From Streptomyces scabiei 87.22 (GTDB lineage Bacteria > Actinomycetota > Actinomycetes > Streptomycetales > Streptomycetaceae): DNA of 64,000 nt. The position numbers were made by a program, and so were the translations under genes. Below the pieces are notes generated by a model. It saw nothing but the letters and a program-made list of their open reading frames with translations, did not search any database and was not told where the DNA came from. The stretch spans positions 3,596,001-3,660,000 of the forward strand of contig NC_013929.1 of the NCBI RefSeq assembly GCF_000091305.1. The letters are read 5' to 3'. Below are positions 26,278-35,217 of the stretch, piece by piece. Within the stretch, counting starts at the first letter, position 1. The number at the start of each line of letters is the position of its first letter.

Positions 26278-26591
26278 TGGTACAGGTCCCGGACCCGCGA
26301 TGCGATGGGCTCATGACGACGTTCCGCAGGGCGGCACCGCCCCCGCTCACGAGGAGGACCGTCCCCGCAGCCGGAGCTTGGCCGAGGAGAGACCGACTCT
26401 GTAACGCAGCCAGGCTGTCGGGTCGAGGCTGTCTCCTTCTTGTCCGAGGGAAGGCTCTTCCCGAGGACAGTCACGGTTCGATCGGTTCCGTACGCCCCAA
26501 GGAGGACCTGCGGGGAGAGCGCCCGTCGACATCGACGCCGACGACGAGCGCCCACTCGGGCTGGCTCACCACAGCCTCGCCAAGCGCCGAG

Positions 26592-27515
26592 CTACGGGGC
26601 GGCTGCGATGCAGCGGAACCCGGTGTCGTTGTCCTTCATCGTGGAGTTGGCTGCGTTCTCGAGCGCCGGCGCGGCACGCTCGAACGGGCTGCTGAACGCG
26701 GACCCCTTCAACTGGTACCGGTTCGGTCCGTCGGTTCCCGGCGTAGAGCACCACTCCCACACGTTTCCGCACAGGTCGAAAACGCCGTAGGGACTTACTC
26801 CGGACTGGTAGCGATTGACGGGTGTTGTGCCGCCGATGCCCGACTCTGCGGTATTGCACTTCGCGGCGGTGGGATCGCTGCCCCAGGGGTAAGAGCGCCC
26901 CTTCGGGCCGCGGGCCGCCTTCTCCCATTGACTGACGGTGGGCAGCGCCTTGCCCGCCCAGCGGGCGTACGCGTCAGCGTCGTGCCACGTCACCCAGACC
27001 ACCGGGTGATCGTGCAGGGCGCTCGGGCAGCGCTGGCCGGTCCAGTGCTGCGGGGGGCGGTGCCCGGTGGCGCGGATGAACTGCTCGTAGTCGAGGTTGG
27101 TCGTCGAGTAGACGTCGATCCGGTACGTATCCACCCAGATCGACGCACCCTTAGAGCCGGACAGGTAGATGCCTTCCTCGATCAGCACCATGACCTTGCC
27201 GTCGACCGGATGCCTTATGGTGCGCGGGTCGCGGCGCAGGAGCTCCTCGGTTCGCTCGTCGTGCCCCACTGCGGCCTGCTCGGTGAGGAGCTGAGCGAAC
27301 CGCCACTGGGCGTCGGGGGACGATGTGGAGAGCAGAGTGTCCAGCGCGGCCTGGTTGTTGGGGTGGGGCTTGATCGACTCGCCCCGCCCCTCCCAGTTCA
27401 CGAGTTGCCTGGTGCTGATGCCGACCTTGGCAGCGAAGTCCTTGCCGTTCATGCGCAGCGCTTCGCGCAGCAGAGTGACTTCGCGGCCGGTCCACCGTGT
27501 GACCCCCGTTGTCAC
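26592..27515 (-). CDS. HTH protein fused to formylglycine-generating-enzyme-like domain
   Basis: 307 residues. An XRE-like helix-turn-helix lies at about 10-60 (LREALRMNGKDFAAKVGIST, then RQLVNWEGRG). From about 105 the chain follows the SUMF1/FGE-sulfatase fold: DTYRIDVYSTTNLDYEQFI, VVWVTWHDADAYARWAGKAL, PTVSQWEKAARGP, NVWEWCSTPG and DNDTGFRCIAAA. Known members oxidise sulfatase cysteines or act as other non-heme, copper- or iron-linked enzymes. The fusion suggests a regulator with a ligand-binding FGE-like fold. It is 15 bases downstream of the aminotransferase gene, in one operon. Confidence 0.75.
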   Translation of the reverse strand: MTTGVTRWTGREVTLLREALRMNGKDFAAKVGISTRQLVNWEGRGESIKPHPNNQAALDTLLSTSSPDAQWRFAQLLTEQAAVGHDERTEELLRRDPRTIRHPVDGKVMVLIEEGIYLSGSKGASIWVDTYRIDVYSTTNLDYEQFIRATGHRPPQHWTGQRCPSALHDHPVVWVTWHDADAYARWAGKALPTVSQWEKAARGPKGRSYPWGSDPTAAKCNTAESGIGGTTPVNRYQSGVSPYGVFDLCGNVWEWCSTPGTDGPNRYQLKGSAFSSPFERAAPALENAANSTMKDNDTGFRCIAAAP

Positions 27516-27530
27516 GCTCGCCCCCTACGG

Positions 27531-28322
27531 CTACAGGGTCTCGCCGGGGATGGACAGGTATGTCTCGCGGAGCGCGCTCAGCACGGGGTGCTCGGTAGGC
27601 AGTTCCTTGTCATCGATCACCGACAGGGCGCGAACCCCGATGCTGGTGTTCGTCGCGAAGACCGCCGCCATGCGCTTGGCCTGGTCGAGGGTGACGGGGG
27701 CGGTGCGGTGCTCGATGCCGTTGGCGTGCTTCTGCAGGAGGGCCATCGTCACACCGGGCAGGACGGGTGCCTGCGGCCACACCACTGTCCCGTTGCCGTC
27801 GATGAAGGCGACGTTCCAGGTGCCGCCCTCGCTCACGCGACCGTCGCGGCCGACGAAGAGCGCGTCGCCGAATCCCGCGCGCTGTGCTGCCCCACGGGCG
27901 TGGAGGGCACCGAAGAGACCGATGTGCTTCACCTCGGGCAGGTCGCGCTCGTACGTCACGCTCATGGCGCGCAGCGGTTCCGGGGGCAGGGCGCCGGCAC
28001 TACGCACGGACACCAGGATGCGCGGCTCGTCAGCGTCGGCTGGGTGCCCCATCTCGACCTTCGGGTCGTAGATCGTGACTCGGACGACGCACGGGCCGCT
28101 CTGTCCCTCCAGGCCCCGGCGGACGTAGTCGCGAACGAGCGCGGTGTCCAGGTCCGCACCCCACACGGCTTTGCAGTCACGTACGAGCCGCTCCATGTGC
28201 AGCGCCAGGCCCCGGATGCTGCCATCACCATCGACGCGCATAGACGTGAAGTGGCCGACGTTGGTCAGGGCCAGGGGGAGCAAGTCGTCTGCGGACACAG
28301 GGTTTCCATCAAGAGTTGCCAT
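27531..28322 (-). CDS. Class IV aminotransferase family protein
   Basis: 263 residues from the ATG at 28322 with GGGTGG upstream. The pattern ALTNVGHFTSMRVDGDGSIR, LEGQSGPCVVRVTIYDP, LPEVKHIGLFGALHARGAAQ and GDALFVGRDGRVSEGGTWNV is that of fold-type IV PLP enzymes (branched-chain aminotransferase, D-amino-acid aminotransferase, aminodeoxychorismate lyase). The lysine in VKHIG is the likely PLP Schiff-base residue and SEGGTWN replaces the usual SEGxxxN. Substrate cannot be told. It is the first gene of a two-gene operon. Confidence 0.8.
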   Translation of the reverse strand: MATLDGNPVSADDLLPLALTNVGHFTSMRVDGDGSIRGLALHMERLVRDCKAVWGADLDTALVRDYVRRGLEGQSGPCVVRVTIYDPKVEMGHPADADEPRILVSVRSAGALPPEPLRAMSVTYERDLPEVKHIGLFGALHARGAAQRAGFGDALFVGRDGRVSEGGTWNVAFIDGNGTVVWPQAPVLPGVTMALLQKHANGIEHRTAPVTLDQAKRMAAVFATNTSIGVRALSVIDDKELPTEHPVLSALRETYLSIPGETL

Positions 28323-28540
28323 GCCACCCAGCATGTCAGGACCGTCCGTTCCCCCGGCACCCCAATCATGGTTACTGACGAGTCAACTTCACCGCAACTT
28401 CCTTCCCTCTTTCGTACCGCACGGTGTTCGCTAGTCACTGCGCGAACACGCTTGGTGATCAATGAAACGAGGCATGTCGCGCGGCGCAATGGCGGCGCAT
28501 ACCGCCCGCTCCCCCGCACCGCCCACCTGGGAGGCCCTCG

Positions 28541-28975
28541 ATGAGCCCCGCCACTGCCGTCGCGCCGGCTGCCACGAAGGCACTGCCCCAGACAGCGCGC
28601 GTCTTCGACGTGGCCTTCGCCTCCAACCCAGCATGTGCGAGGCAGGCACGCCGGATCATCCGCGCCTTCCTGGGCCTGTGGAACGTGAACGGCGAACTAG
28701 CCGAGAACATCGTGCTTGCCGTCTCCGAGCTCGTGACCAACGCCTTCGAGCACGGGACCGGTGACGTGGGACTCCGCGTCCGGTATCCCGATGACGAGTT
28801 GCGGATCGAAGTCACTGACGACAACCCAACCCCAGCCGAAATGCGCCCCGCAGGCGACGAGGACGTGTCGGGCCGTGGCTTGTTCATCGTCGCCGTTCTC
28901 GCACGGAAGTGGGGCGTCAGCAAAGACGGCAAGACGACGTGGTGCGTCTTCCACGTCCCTGCGAAGAGGTCCTGA
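28541..28975 (+). CDS. Anti-sigma-type ATP-binding protein (HATPase_c)
   Basis: 144 residues from an ATG preceded by GGGAGG. The N box ENIVLAVSELVTNAFEHGTG, the DDNP box LRIEVTDDNP and GRGLFIVAVLARKWGV make a single GHKL domain of the RsbW/SpoIIAB type. In Streptomyces dozens of such proteins act as anti-sigma or switch kinases without a sensor domain. It is divergent from the aminotransferase operon. An inverted repeat, GTGTTCGC and GCGAACAC at 28424-28449, lies upstream and may be an operator. Partner unknown. Confidence 0.8.
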   Translation: MSPATAVAPAATKALPQTARVFDVAFASNPACARQARRIIRAFLGLWNVNGELAENIVLAVSELVTNAFEHGTGDVGLRVRYPDDELRIEVTDDNPTPAEMRPAGDEDVSGRGLFIVAVLARKWGVSKDGKTTWCVFHVPAKRS

Positions 28976-29232
28976 TGGCCCCAGTCACGCCTGAAGCCGC
29001 AGCAGGGCCGAGTCAGCGACACAACGCCGTGCCCCTGTTGGGTTGCTTGGCCCCCGCAAGCGCCACAGACAGCGGGACGTCCCAGGAGGTCCCGATCAAG
29101 TCCTGTGCGGCGGTACCGGCGTCTCCGAACTCCCTGAACTATGCCCGTGTAGTTCGCAGCGCCGTGTCCCTCCTGAACGAACCGCCCTTGTCGGCGAGTG
29201 GCGGCTCGAAATGCCTCGGCGGCCCTCTTTGA
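28975..29232 (+). CDS. Small hypothetical protein
   Basis: 85 codons from an ATG whose A is the last base of the preceding stop (TGATGG), ending inside the left arm and loop of the terminator at 29214. Composition is serine-, alanine- and proline-rich with three cysteines and no recognised domain. Coupling to the ATPase gene supports translation; sequence quality alone does not. Confidence 0.4.
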   Translation: MAPVTPEAAAGPSQRHNAVPLLGCLAPASATDSGTSQEVPIKSCAAVPASPNSLNYARVVRSAVSLLNEPPLSASGGSKCLGGPL

Positions 29233-29244
29233 GGGCCGCCGAGG
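29214..29244. terminator. Strong hairpin terminator
   Basis: CCTCGGCGGCCCTC and GAGGGCCGCCGAGG form a perfect 14-base stem around a TTT loop. It follows the ATPase operon and precedes the DUF6415-like gene. There is no long T-run, as is common in Streptomyces terminators. Confidence 0.75.
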
Positions 29245-29291
29245 TGAAACCCCTATCTCCAAATACGCATCGCACCGATGGAGTTGCTTTG

Positions 29292-30128
29292 ATGCCTCGC
29301 ACCACGGTCTCGGCCCCTACGGTAGGCGGTGGGCAAGTGGACGGCGTGTCCTGGCCTGAGGGCTCACTCAGGGGACTGGGCTGTGACCTGAGGACCGTCT
29401 TAGCGACCCTCGCACTCGGACAGTCGCGTTTCGCAGTGCGGGAGATCCCCCTCCATCGCGAAGTGACCAAAGTGGTCCTCGCCGAGACTGCCCACGTCAG
29501 CGAAGACCCGGACGAGCAACACGGGCAACTTCTGCTCATGCGCGGCTACTTGATGCGACAGCTCGGAGGCGTCGTTCCCATCGATGCCAACGATCCTCCC
29601 CTGGAAGTCGATCAACTGGTCGTACGCGTGCGTGCCCTACTCGACGAGGAGATTCCCGGCGACGCCGTGCGTGCGGCGTTCCTGCACCGGCGGATGTCCG
29701 AGGTCGGGCGGGAGCTGCTAGCCGTCCTTCCTTCTGTCGACGCCTCTGACGACGTGGTCGACGGCTGGGGCAGGATTGTATTCACAGGGTTCGATTCGAC
29801 ACGCATTCGCGAAGCCATTCGTGCGGCGAAGTCCTGGGAACGAACGGGGATTTACCCGCATCCGCATACGCTCGCGGCGGTCACGCAAGCCCTCAGCGGC
29901 TATGTCTCCATGCTCGTCCCCTACGTCTCGATCCACTTGGAATCGCTCTCCGCCGGGAGTCGACGGTGGTCCGCATGCAGTGAGGCGATCGAGCGCTCGC
30001 AGGAGGCCCGCAACGTCACACCGGGAGAGGGGCTCAAGGCTGCGAGGGAGCACGCGTTTCGTCTGGCAGTCCACACCGAGGTCCTGCTGCGTTACGCCGA
30101 ACAGGACTGCGAGCGGGACGGTGAGTGA
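29292..30128 (+). CDS. DUF6415-like family protein
   Basis: 278 residues from the ATG at 29292. The N-terminus is variable; the middle PLEVDQLVVRVRALLDEEIP and the C-terminal GYVSMLVPYVSIHLESLS are like Streptomyces DUF6415 proteins, soluble, helical and of unknown function, often near regulatory genes or natural-product loci. Family placement is from memory of this pattern and is moderate. The gene follows a strong terminator, so it has its own promoter. Confidence 0.5.
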   Translation: MPRTTVSAPTVGGGQVDGVSWPEGSLRGLGCDLRTVLATLALGQSRFAVREIPLHREVTKVVLAETAHVSEDPDEQHGQLLLMRGYLMRQLGGVVPIDANDPPLEVDQLVVRVRALLDEEIPGDAVRAAFLHRRMSEVGRELLAVLPSVDASDDVVDGWGRIVFTGFDSTRIREAIRAAKSWERTGIYPHPHTLAAVTQALSGYVSMLVPYVSIHLESLSAGSRRWSACSEAIERSQEARNVTPGEGLKAAREHAFRLAVHTEVLLRYAEQDCERDGE

Positions 30129-30441
30129 GATGACCAGGTCCTCTCGTGCGGCGCACCCTCAGCCGCTTCACCACGCTCCAGTCTCCCCAGCGAATTCGGG
30201 CTCACCCCGGAGAGACGAACCGGCCCCAGGGCGCATTCGACGTGGCTGACAACAGGCTCGCGCGCACTGGGGTGCCGTCCTCCTCGCTTCCGTTATCAGC
30301 CTGCCCACCGTATGCATCCTCGCCGAACTCACCCTGCAGCTCTACGACGGGCGATAGCTCACGCCCCAACAAGCCGACCAGCGAAGTGGGCCGGCCCCCG
30401 ATATGACGACGACTGTGCCAGAACACCGAAGGAGTAGAACC
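30129..30441. other. Short gene-free stretch
   Basis: No supported gene. It must contain the promoter for the LuxR-type gene and the downstream genes. A good ribosome site (GAAGGAG) lies at its right end. Confidence 0.4.
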
Positions 30442-30933
30442 ATGTCGGCCCCGGACGAGACCATCTCGCCGCCGCTTTCCCCTCAGGAGCGGGAGGCTCT
30501 GCTGGGCATCTCCCAGGGCAGGACGACCGCAGAGACGGCCTGTGACATGGGAGTGTCTAACAGCACGGTCAAGACGTACATCCTCCGGATAGGCGGAAAG
30601 CTCGGTACCTCGGAGCGGGCGGGCATGGTGGATCTCGCCTACCGTCACGGGCACTTGGACGTACCCGGGCCCGTGGACTACATGGTCGAGCTGCCCAAGG
30701 AGCAGCGCACAGTCCTGGCCGGGCTCGCCGGCGGAAAGACCGTCGAAGAGATCGCGGCCGACGCGAAGCGTCCGCTGGACGACGTTCGCAAGGACGCTCG
30801 ACGCCTCCTGCGGGTGCTGGATGCTTCCTCGGCCGCGCACGCGGTCACGCGAGGGTGGCAGCTCCGTCTCCTGGGCCCCGCGACCGGCCGTGAAAACAGC
30901 CGAGATGTCGTAACCATGGCAGGACAGGCATGA
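30442..30933 (+). CDS. LuxR/GerE-type HTH protein
   Basis: 163 residues from the ATG at 30442, chosen for the GAAGGAG seven bases upstream; an in-frame start at 30403 is possible. Residues about 8-65 are a GerE helix-turn-helix (LSPQEREALLGISQGRTTAE, then SNSTVKTYILRIGGKLG). A second, weaker copy follows (LPKEQRTVLAGLAGGKTVEE, then AKRPLDDVRKDARRLL). There is no receiver or sensor domain. The stop overlaps the start of the next gene (ATGA), so it is part of the lanthipeptide-side operon and a likely local regulator. Confidence 0.65.
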   Translation: MSAPDETISPPLSPQEREALLGISQGRTTAETACDMGVSNSTVKTYILRIGGKLGTSERAGMVDLAYRHGHLDVPGPVDYMVELPKEQRTVLAGLAGGKTVEEIAADAKRPLDDVRKDARRLLRVLDASSAAHAVTRGWQLRLLGPATGRENSRDVVTMAGQA

Positions 30934-32099
30934 ACGCCCGCGTCGAGGCCGGCAGCCTGCGACCGGGCAGTGGCCACGTTCACCAGCACGCGGGGAACGT
31001 GCTCACCTGCGATCGGCGACAGGACTTCGTGCCCAACGTGATCCGTACGCATCGAGGTGGTCGCTGGCGCAGGGTGGACCGGAGTAAGAACGCCGGCGAG
31101 TGGGCGAAGTTCGTCCATCGCTCCGAGATGCTCGTGTTCGACGTCGACGACGGTGGGGAGGGCGGCCCCGGCATCGTCACGGGAGTGATCCCGTCCAAAC
31201 AAGACGCCACGGCACGCCTGGCTGCGCTCGCTCCCGTCCCAGGGACGGCCGTTGCCGAGATCGGAACGGACTGCGGCTGGACGGCAGCCTCTCTGGACCA
31301 CCTTCTCCAGGGCGGCCGGGTGGTAACGGTCGCGGACACAGAACGTCTCGCCGAAATTGCCCGGCAGCGCCTACGCCCCTACCCGCGGGTTCGGGTGGTC
31401 AGCGGGCCACAGGCCGGGGTCTTGGGACCGGCAGGTTCGTTCCACGGGCTCTTGTCCCATCGTGCGGTACGCCGTGTGCCGTGGGAGTGGGTCACGCGGG
31501 TTCGTCCGGGTGGCCGGCTGTGCCTGCCGGTCCGTCCGGCTCTGGGCGGATCTAGCACGCTGCTCGTGCTGACCGTGGCGCGGGACGGGGCCTCGGCCAT
31601 TGGACGTTTCCACGCCGAACCGGCTCCGCAGACCGTGTGGCTTCGCGAGCACCGCCCTGGCGAGGGCACCGCCGTAGAGTCGCAGGGCATCCCGAGGTCG
31701 TCGGAAGCCCTGGACGCCAGGGAGGCGCACGTACAGCCGGCGGCCCGGTTGTTCGCCGGCCTGCTTCGCCCTGACCTTCGAATGCAGGTCGTGCGCGGCG
31801 TTGCGCAGCTCGAAGGGGACGTTGCCGATCGCCTGCGTATTCATGACCATCAGGTGTCTCGGGCAGTGGTCTTCCTCCACTCCCCACGCATCTACGAGTG
31901 GGGGCCGCGAGATCTCGGCTCCGATCTGTTCGACGCACTCGGTCAGTGGCACGCGGCCGGAGAACCAGAGGTTGAGCAGCTGGGCGTGACGATCAGAGAG
32001 ACCGAACACACGCTGTGGCTCGGTGCACCGGACGGTCCATCGTGGCGTCTGCCCGAACTCCACACGATCACCGGCGAGGTGGAGCGGCATGCGACCTGA
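30930..32099 (+). CDS. Protein-L-isoaspartate methyltransferase-like protein
   Basis: 389 residues. The N-terminal 60 are unlike the family; then SKQDATARLAALAPVPGTAV and AEIGTDCGWTAASLDHLL form a PIMT-type SAM-binding core, with AEIGTD in place of the usual LEIGTG. Later segments follow the layout of the FxLD-system methyltransferase at 33681, including a C-terminal domain (YEWGPRDLGSDLFDALGQWH, then EVEQLGVTIRETEHTLWLG). Several core residues are altered, so catalysis is uncertain; it may be a partner or a divergent enzyme. Overlaps at both ends place it in one operon. Confidence 0.6.
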   Translation: MNARVEAGSLRPGSGHVHQHAGNVLTCDRRQDFVPNVIRTHRGGRWRRVDRSKNAGEWAKFVHRSEMLVFDVDDGGEGGPGIVTGVIPSKQDATARLAALAPVPGTAVAEIGTDCGWTAASLDHLLQGGRVVTVADTERLAEIARQRLRPYPRVRVVSGPQAGVLGPAGSFHGLLSHRAVRRVPWEWVTRVRPGGRLCLPVRPALGGSSTLLVLTVARDGASAIGRFHAEPAPQTVWLREHRPGEGTAVESQGIPRSSEALDAREAHVQPAARLFAGLLRPDLRMQVVRGVAQLEGDVADRLRIHDHQVSRAVVFLHSPRIYEWGPRDLGSDLFDALGQWHAAGEPEVEQLGVTIRETEHTLWLGAPDGPSWRLPELHTITGEVERHAT

Positions 32100-32931
32100 C
32101 CACCCGACGCTAATCCCCCCCTCAGCAGCGATCGCCGAGTTGCAGGCACGGCCATCGAGCGCCCGGATGCAGAACTACCTGCTCGGCGGGCGAGACCACT
32201 ACATCGTCGACCGTGAGGGGGCCCTTCGGGCTGCCGAACGCATGCCGTTCCTGGAGAGCGCCGTCCGCCACGAGCGCCTGTACGTGCTCCTGATGGTGCA
32301 GGCCCTGGCCATCGCGGGCATCCGGCAGCTGGTCGACTTCGGCTGCGGCCTTCCCCATAGCCCTACGCCGGTGGATGTCCTGACACGCATTCATCCCGAC
32401 GCCCGCGCCGTGTGCATCGACAACGACGTGCTGGTGCACACTCACGCCGACGCAATGATGACGGGCAAGGCGCCCGCTGTCGTCGAGAGCCTGTGCGCCG
32501 ACGTACGCGCCCCCGAGTCGATCCTCGCTTCCAGGGAGATCCTGGAGACGATCAACTGGCGAGAACCGGTCATCCTTCTCCTCGGCAGCGTGCTCCACCA
32601 CATCGAGGACACCGCGGCGCAGCCCCTGACCGTTCTAGTCGACCAGTACAAACACGTCGCCGCCACCGGCAGCGCTCTTGTCATCACGCACGCCACCGCC
32701 GATGTCTCGGGCGAGCCCGTGCGCAGATTCGCCAAGACCATGACGGCGGCCGGCTGCCCCGTCCACCTGCGGACGAAGGAACAGATCGCCCGGCTGTTCG
32801 ACGGCTGGCAACTGACCGCCCCGGGCCTGACCGCGCCGCAGACGCTGGCACTCGAATACCCGGTCCTGGCCCAGGCCGCGTCATACGCCGACACGGCCCG
32901 AAAGGAGCCCGTGCATGGTCGAGCTGTGTGA
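32089..32931 (+). CDS. SAM-dependent methyltransferase, DUF574 type
   Basis: 280 residues from the ATG at 32089, overlapping the previous gene by 11 bases. The opening SARMQNYLLGGRDHYIVDRE is diagnostic of the S-adenosylmethionine methyltransferase family abundant in Streptomyces (Methyltransf_19). The SAM site is QLVDFGCGLPHSPT, and VILLLGSVLHHIED is motif IV. Natural substrates of the family are not known. A second member is at 49761. Here it is co-transcribed with the PIMT-like gene and precedes the lanthipeptide genes. Confidence 0.85.
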   Translation: MRPDHPTLIPPSAAIAELQARPSSARMQNYLLGGRDHYIVDREGALRAAERMPFLESAVRHERLYVLLMVQALAIAGIRQLVDFGCGLPHSPTPVDVLTRIHPDARAVCIDNDVLVHTHADAMMTGKAPAVVESLCADVRAPESILASREILETINWREPVILLLGSVLHHIEDTAAQPLTVLVDQYKHVAATGSALVITHATADVSGEPVRRFAKTMTAAGCPVHLRTKEQIARLFDGWQLTAPGLTAPQTLALEYPVLAQAASYADTARKEPVHGRAV

Positions 32932-33002
32932 TCAGCAGAAGGGCGTGATCAAGCCGGTGACCAGCCAACTCTCCCTGGCTTCCCAGCTAGAATCCGTGGC
33001 GT

Positions 33003-33029
33003 CCGGAAACGGGCACCCGGGCGTCGCGG
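33003..33029 (+). repeat. 27-base direct repeat, copy 1
   Basis: CCGGAAACGGGCACCCGGGC followed by GTCGCGG. A second copy at 42157 differs at 2 of 27 positions. The two copies bracket the FxLD lanthipeptide genes. It lies after an AT-rich TAGAAT and may be promoter-linked. Confidence 0.6.
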
Positions 33030-33069
33030 TCACTGACGCTGGACGTCACGTCTGCACCCCGGAGATCCG

Positions 33070-33577
33070 CATGCCCAGCCCCCGCGCGTTCTCGCGCGTT
33101 CCCGTAGACCCCTTCGTGGGGCGGTTGGCCGACGCCACGCCCGGGTGCCCAGACGCGAGTCAGCGCCAGGCCCACCCCCGTCTGGGAGCCGAACTGGAGC
33201 CGTTTACGGTCGACATTGGCCCGGTCGCCCTTAGCCGCAGCGCGGCCCTCGCCCGTGTCTGGCCCCATGACGCCCCGTTGGACCCGCCTCTGCCAACGAA
33301 TCTGCGAGTCCGGGCCGGCCTGACGAACGCCGGTCTGGTCCTGCCCGAGGCCACCGAGACGTACTTCCCGCACATGTCGGCCGCCTACGGGGATGGTCGA
33401 CACCCACTGCCTCAACGAAATGAACCGGGCAGACGCCCTCGCCTCAGCCCTGCTACGCCACGCCCGCCATCACGTGACCGGGCGCGTCAAGTCCGTGTGG
33501 CTGGTGAGGGAACCCAGCATCCCGACCGCCGCACCTACACCTTCGAACGGATCCAGGAGCTGCCCCTGGGGCGCTGA
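33070..33577 (+). pseudogene. Possible 2'-5' RNA ligase-like gene, frameshifted
   Basis: One frame gives LGAELEPFTVDIGPVALSRS, later ATETYFPHMSAAYGDG; a second frame continues with LASALLRHARHHVTGRVKSV and WLVREPS; the first resumes with YTFERIQELPLGR. Together they read like one LigT-type phosphoesterase (the second H-x-S/T motif HMS and the closing YxxE..LPLG are visible), broken by two frame changes. It sits between the DUF574 methyltransferase and the FxLD methyltransferase. Sequencing errors would look similar. Confidence 0.4.
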
Positions 33578-33680
33578 ACAACAGCCGACTTCCGCCCGTC
33601 GGCATCCATCGCAGAACCACCATGCAAGTGGCGCCGACGCTGGAGGCGAAGGCGCATGAGGCACCGTAAGGAACCCCTCT

Positions 33681-34922
33681 ATGACCGATGTGACCGCTAG
33701 CTCGCCCTCAGCAGTAAAACTGCGAGACAAACTCGTGAATGAGCTCGTGGCCCAGCACGTGATCCAGACCAAGGAGGTCGAAGCGGCGTTCCGTGAGGTG
33801 CCCAGGCACGTGTTCGCCCCCGAAGCTCCTCTGGAGAAGGCGTATGCCCAGACCCATCTGGCGACGAAGCGGGATGACCACGGCATCACAATCAGCTCGG
33901 TATCCGCTCCGGAAATCCAGGCCACCATGCTGGAACAGGCGGGGCTTCGGCCGGGTCACCGTTGCCTGGAAATCGGCTCCGGCGGCTACAACGCCGCGCT
34001 GATGGCCTCTCTGGTCGGCGAGAACGGCGAGGTCACAACGATCGACATCGACGAAGATGTCACTGACCGAGCCCGCGCCTGCCTGAAGAACGCCGGATAC
34101 CCGCAAGTAAACGTCGTCCGCACGGATGGCGAGGACGGGTGCGCCGAGCACGCCCCCTACGACCGGACGATCGTCACCGTCGGCAGCTGGGACATCCCTC
34201 CGGCATGGGTGGAGCAGCTCGCCGACGGCGGAACCATCACCGTCCCGCTGCGGATGCGGGGCCTGACCCGATCGATCACCTTCGCCCGGGAAGGAGATCA
34301 CCTGGTCAGCCAGTCGGCGAAGATCTGCGGATTCGTCACGATGCAGGGAGCCGGAGCCCACCAGGAACGGCTGCTGCTCCTGCGCGGCAAGGAGATCGGT
34401 CTGCGGTTCGACGACGAGTGGCCGACCGAACCGGACGCGCTGAACGGTGCGCTCGACACCGAGCGGGTCGAGGTGTGGTCGGGGGTGAAGATCCAACGCC
34501 ACGAGCAGTTCGACACGCTCCAGATGTGGCTGGCCACCGCCCTGGACGACTTCTGTCTCCTCGCAGTCGACCCGAAGCTGGACACGGGCCTGCTCTCCCC
34601 CCAGAACAAGATGGCCTGCCCGGCCGTGGTCGAGGGCGGCAGCTTCGCCTATCTCGCCCTGCGGAAGCTGGGCACAGAACCAGATCCCGTGTTCGAGTTC
34701 GGAGCACACGCCTTCGGTCCCGACGCCGCCGCGCTCGCCGACACCTTGGCCGAGCAGATCCGTGTCTGGAGCCGTGACCACCGCGGCGGGCGCGGCCCGA
34801 GCATCGCGGCCTACCCGGCCGACACACCCGATGACCGGCTCCCCGAGGGGCGAGTCATCAACAAGCGGCATGTCCGCGTCCTCATCTCCTGGCCGACGGA
34901 GGACTTGCCTCCGGCGAGCTAG
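33681..34922 (+). CDS. FxLD-system methyltransferase (isoaspartyl methyltransferase family)
   Basis: 413 residues. Residues about 15-230 are a PIMT domain: VAQHVIQTKEVEAAFREVPR, then HVFAPE, ISSVSAPEIQATMLEQAG, the SAM site CLEIGSGGYNAAL and YDRTIVTVGSWDIPPAWVEQ. An extra C-terminal half ends FGPDAAALADTLAEQIRVWS and INKRHVRVLISWP. This extended form occurs beside FxLD lanthipeptide precursors. PIMT enzymes methylate isoaspartate or, in peptide pathways, aspartate to give aspartimide. The precursor gene follows 37 bases downstream, which fits a modification role. Confidence 0.85.
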   Translation: MTDVTASSPSAVKLRDKLVNELVAQHVIQTKEVEAAFREVPRHVFAPEAPLEKAYAQTHLATKRDDHGITISSVSAPEIQATMLEQAGLRPGHRCLEIGSGGYNAALMASLVGENGEVTTIDIDEDVTDRARACLKNAGYPQVNVVRTDGEDGCAEHAPYDRTIVTVGSWDIPPAWVEQLADGGTITVPLRMRGLTRSITFAREGDHLVSQSAKICGFVTMQGAGAHQERLLLLRGKEIGLRFDDEWPTEPDALNGALDTERVEVWSGVKIQRHEQFDTLQMWLATALDDFCLLAVDPKLDTGLLSPQNKMACPAVVEGGSFAYLALRKLGTEPDPVFEFGAHAFGPDAAALADTLAEQIRVWSRDHRGGRGPSIAAYPADTPDDRLPEGRVINKRHVRVLISWPTEDLPPAS

Positions 34923-34959
34923 GTCAACCGCACCATCTCATTCAGAAGGAGCGAACAAC

Positions 34960-35130
34960 ATGAAGAACTTCGAAGCCGCGACCACTCAGGTCGATGTGGA
35001 CTTCACGCTCGACGTCCGCGTCATCGAGGCCGGTCTGCCGGTCCGTGACCTGCTGCGCGACACCAGCGACAACTGCGGCTCCACCTGCTCGGGCACGGCA
35101 TGCGCCTCGTTCACGGGCGACCCGGCCTGA
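34960..35130 (+). CDS. FxLD family lanthipeptide precursor
   Basis: 56 residues from an ATG with AGAAGGAG upstream. The leader holds the defining motif FTLDVRVIE (F-x-L-D) near residues 15-23. The C-terminal core from about residue 35, DTSDNCGSTCSGTACASFTG then DPA, has three cysteines and seven Ser/Thr residues, suited to dehydration and up to three (methyl)lanthionine rings, plus aspartates that a PIMT-like enzyme could convert. The cleavage site is not obvious. It lies between the methyltransferase and LanB genes and would be the substrate of both. Confidence 0.9.
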   Translation: MKNFEAATTQVDVDFTLDVRVIEAGLPVRDLLRDTSDNCGSTCSGTACASFTGDPA

Positions 35131-35217
35131 CGCTGATCACTGCCGGTGGCGCCGGGCGGACATCCCGGCCGGCGCCACCTACCCCCGCACGCTGCCGAAA
35201 GGGAAGAAGAGGAGCTG

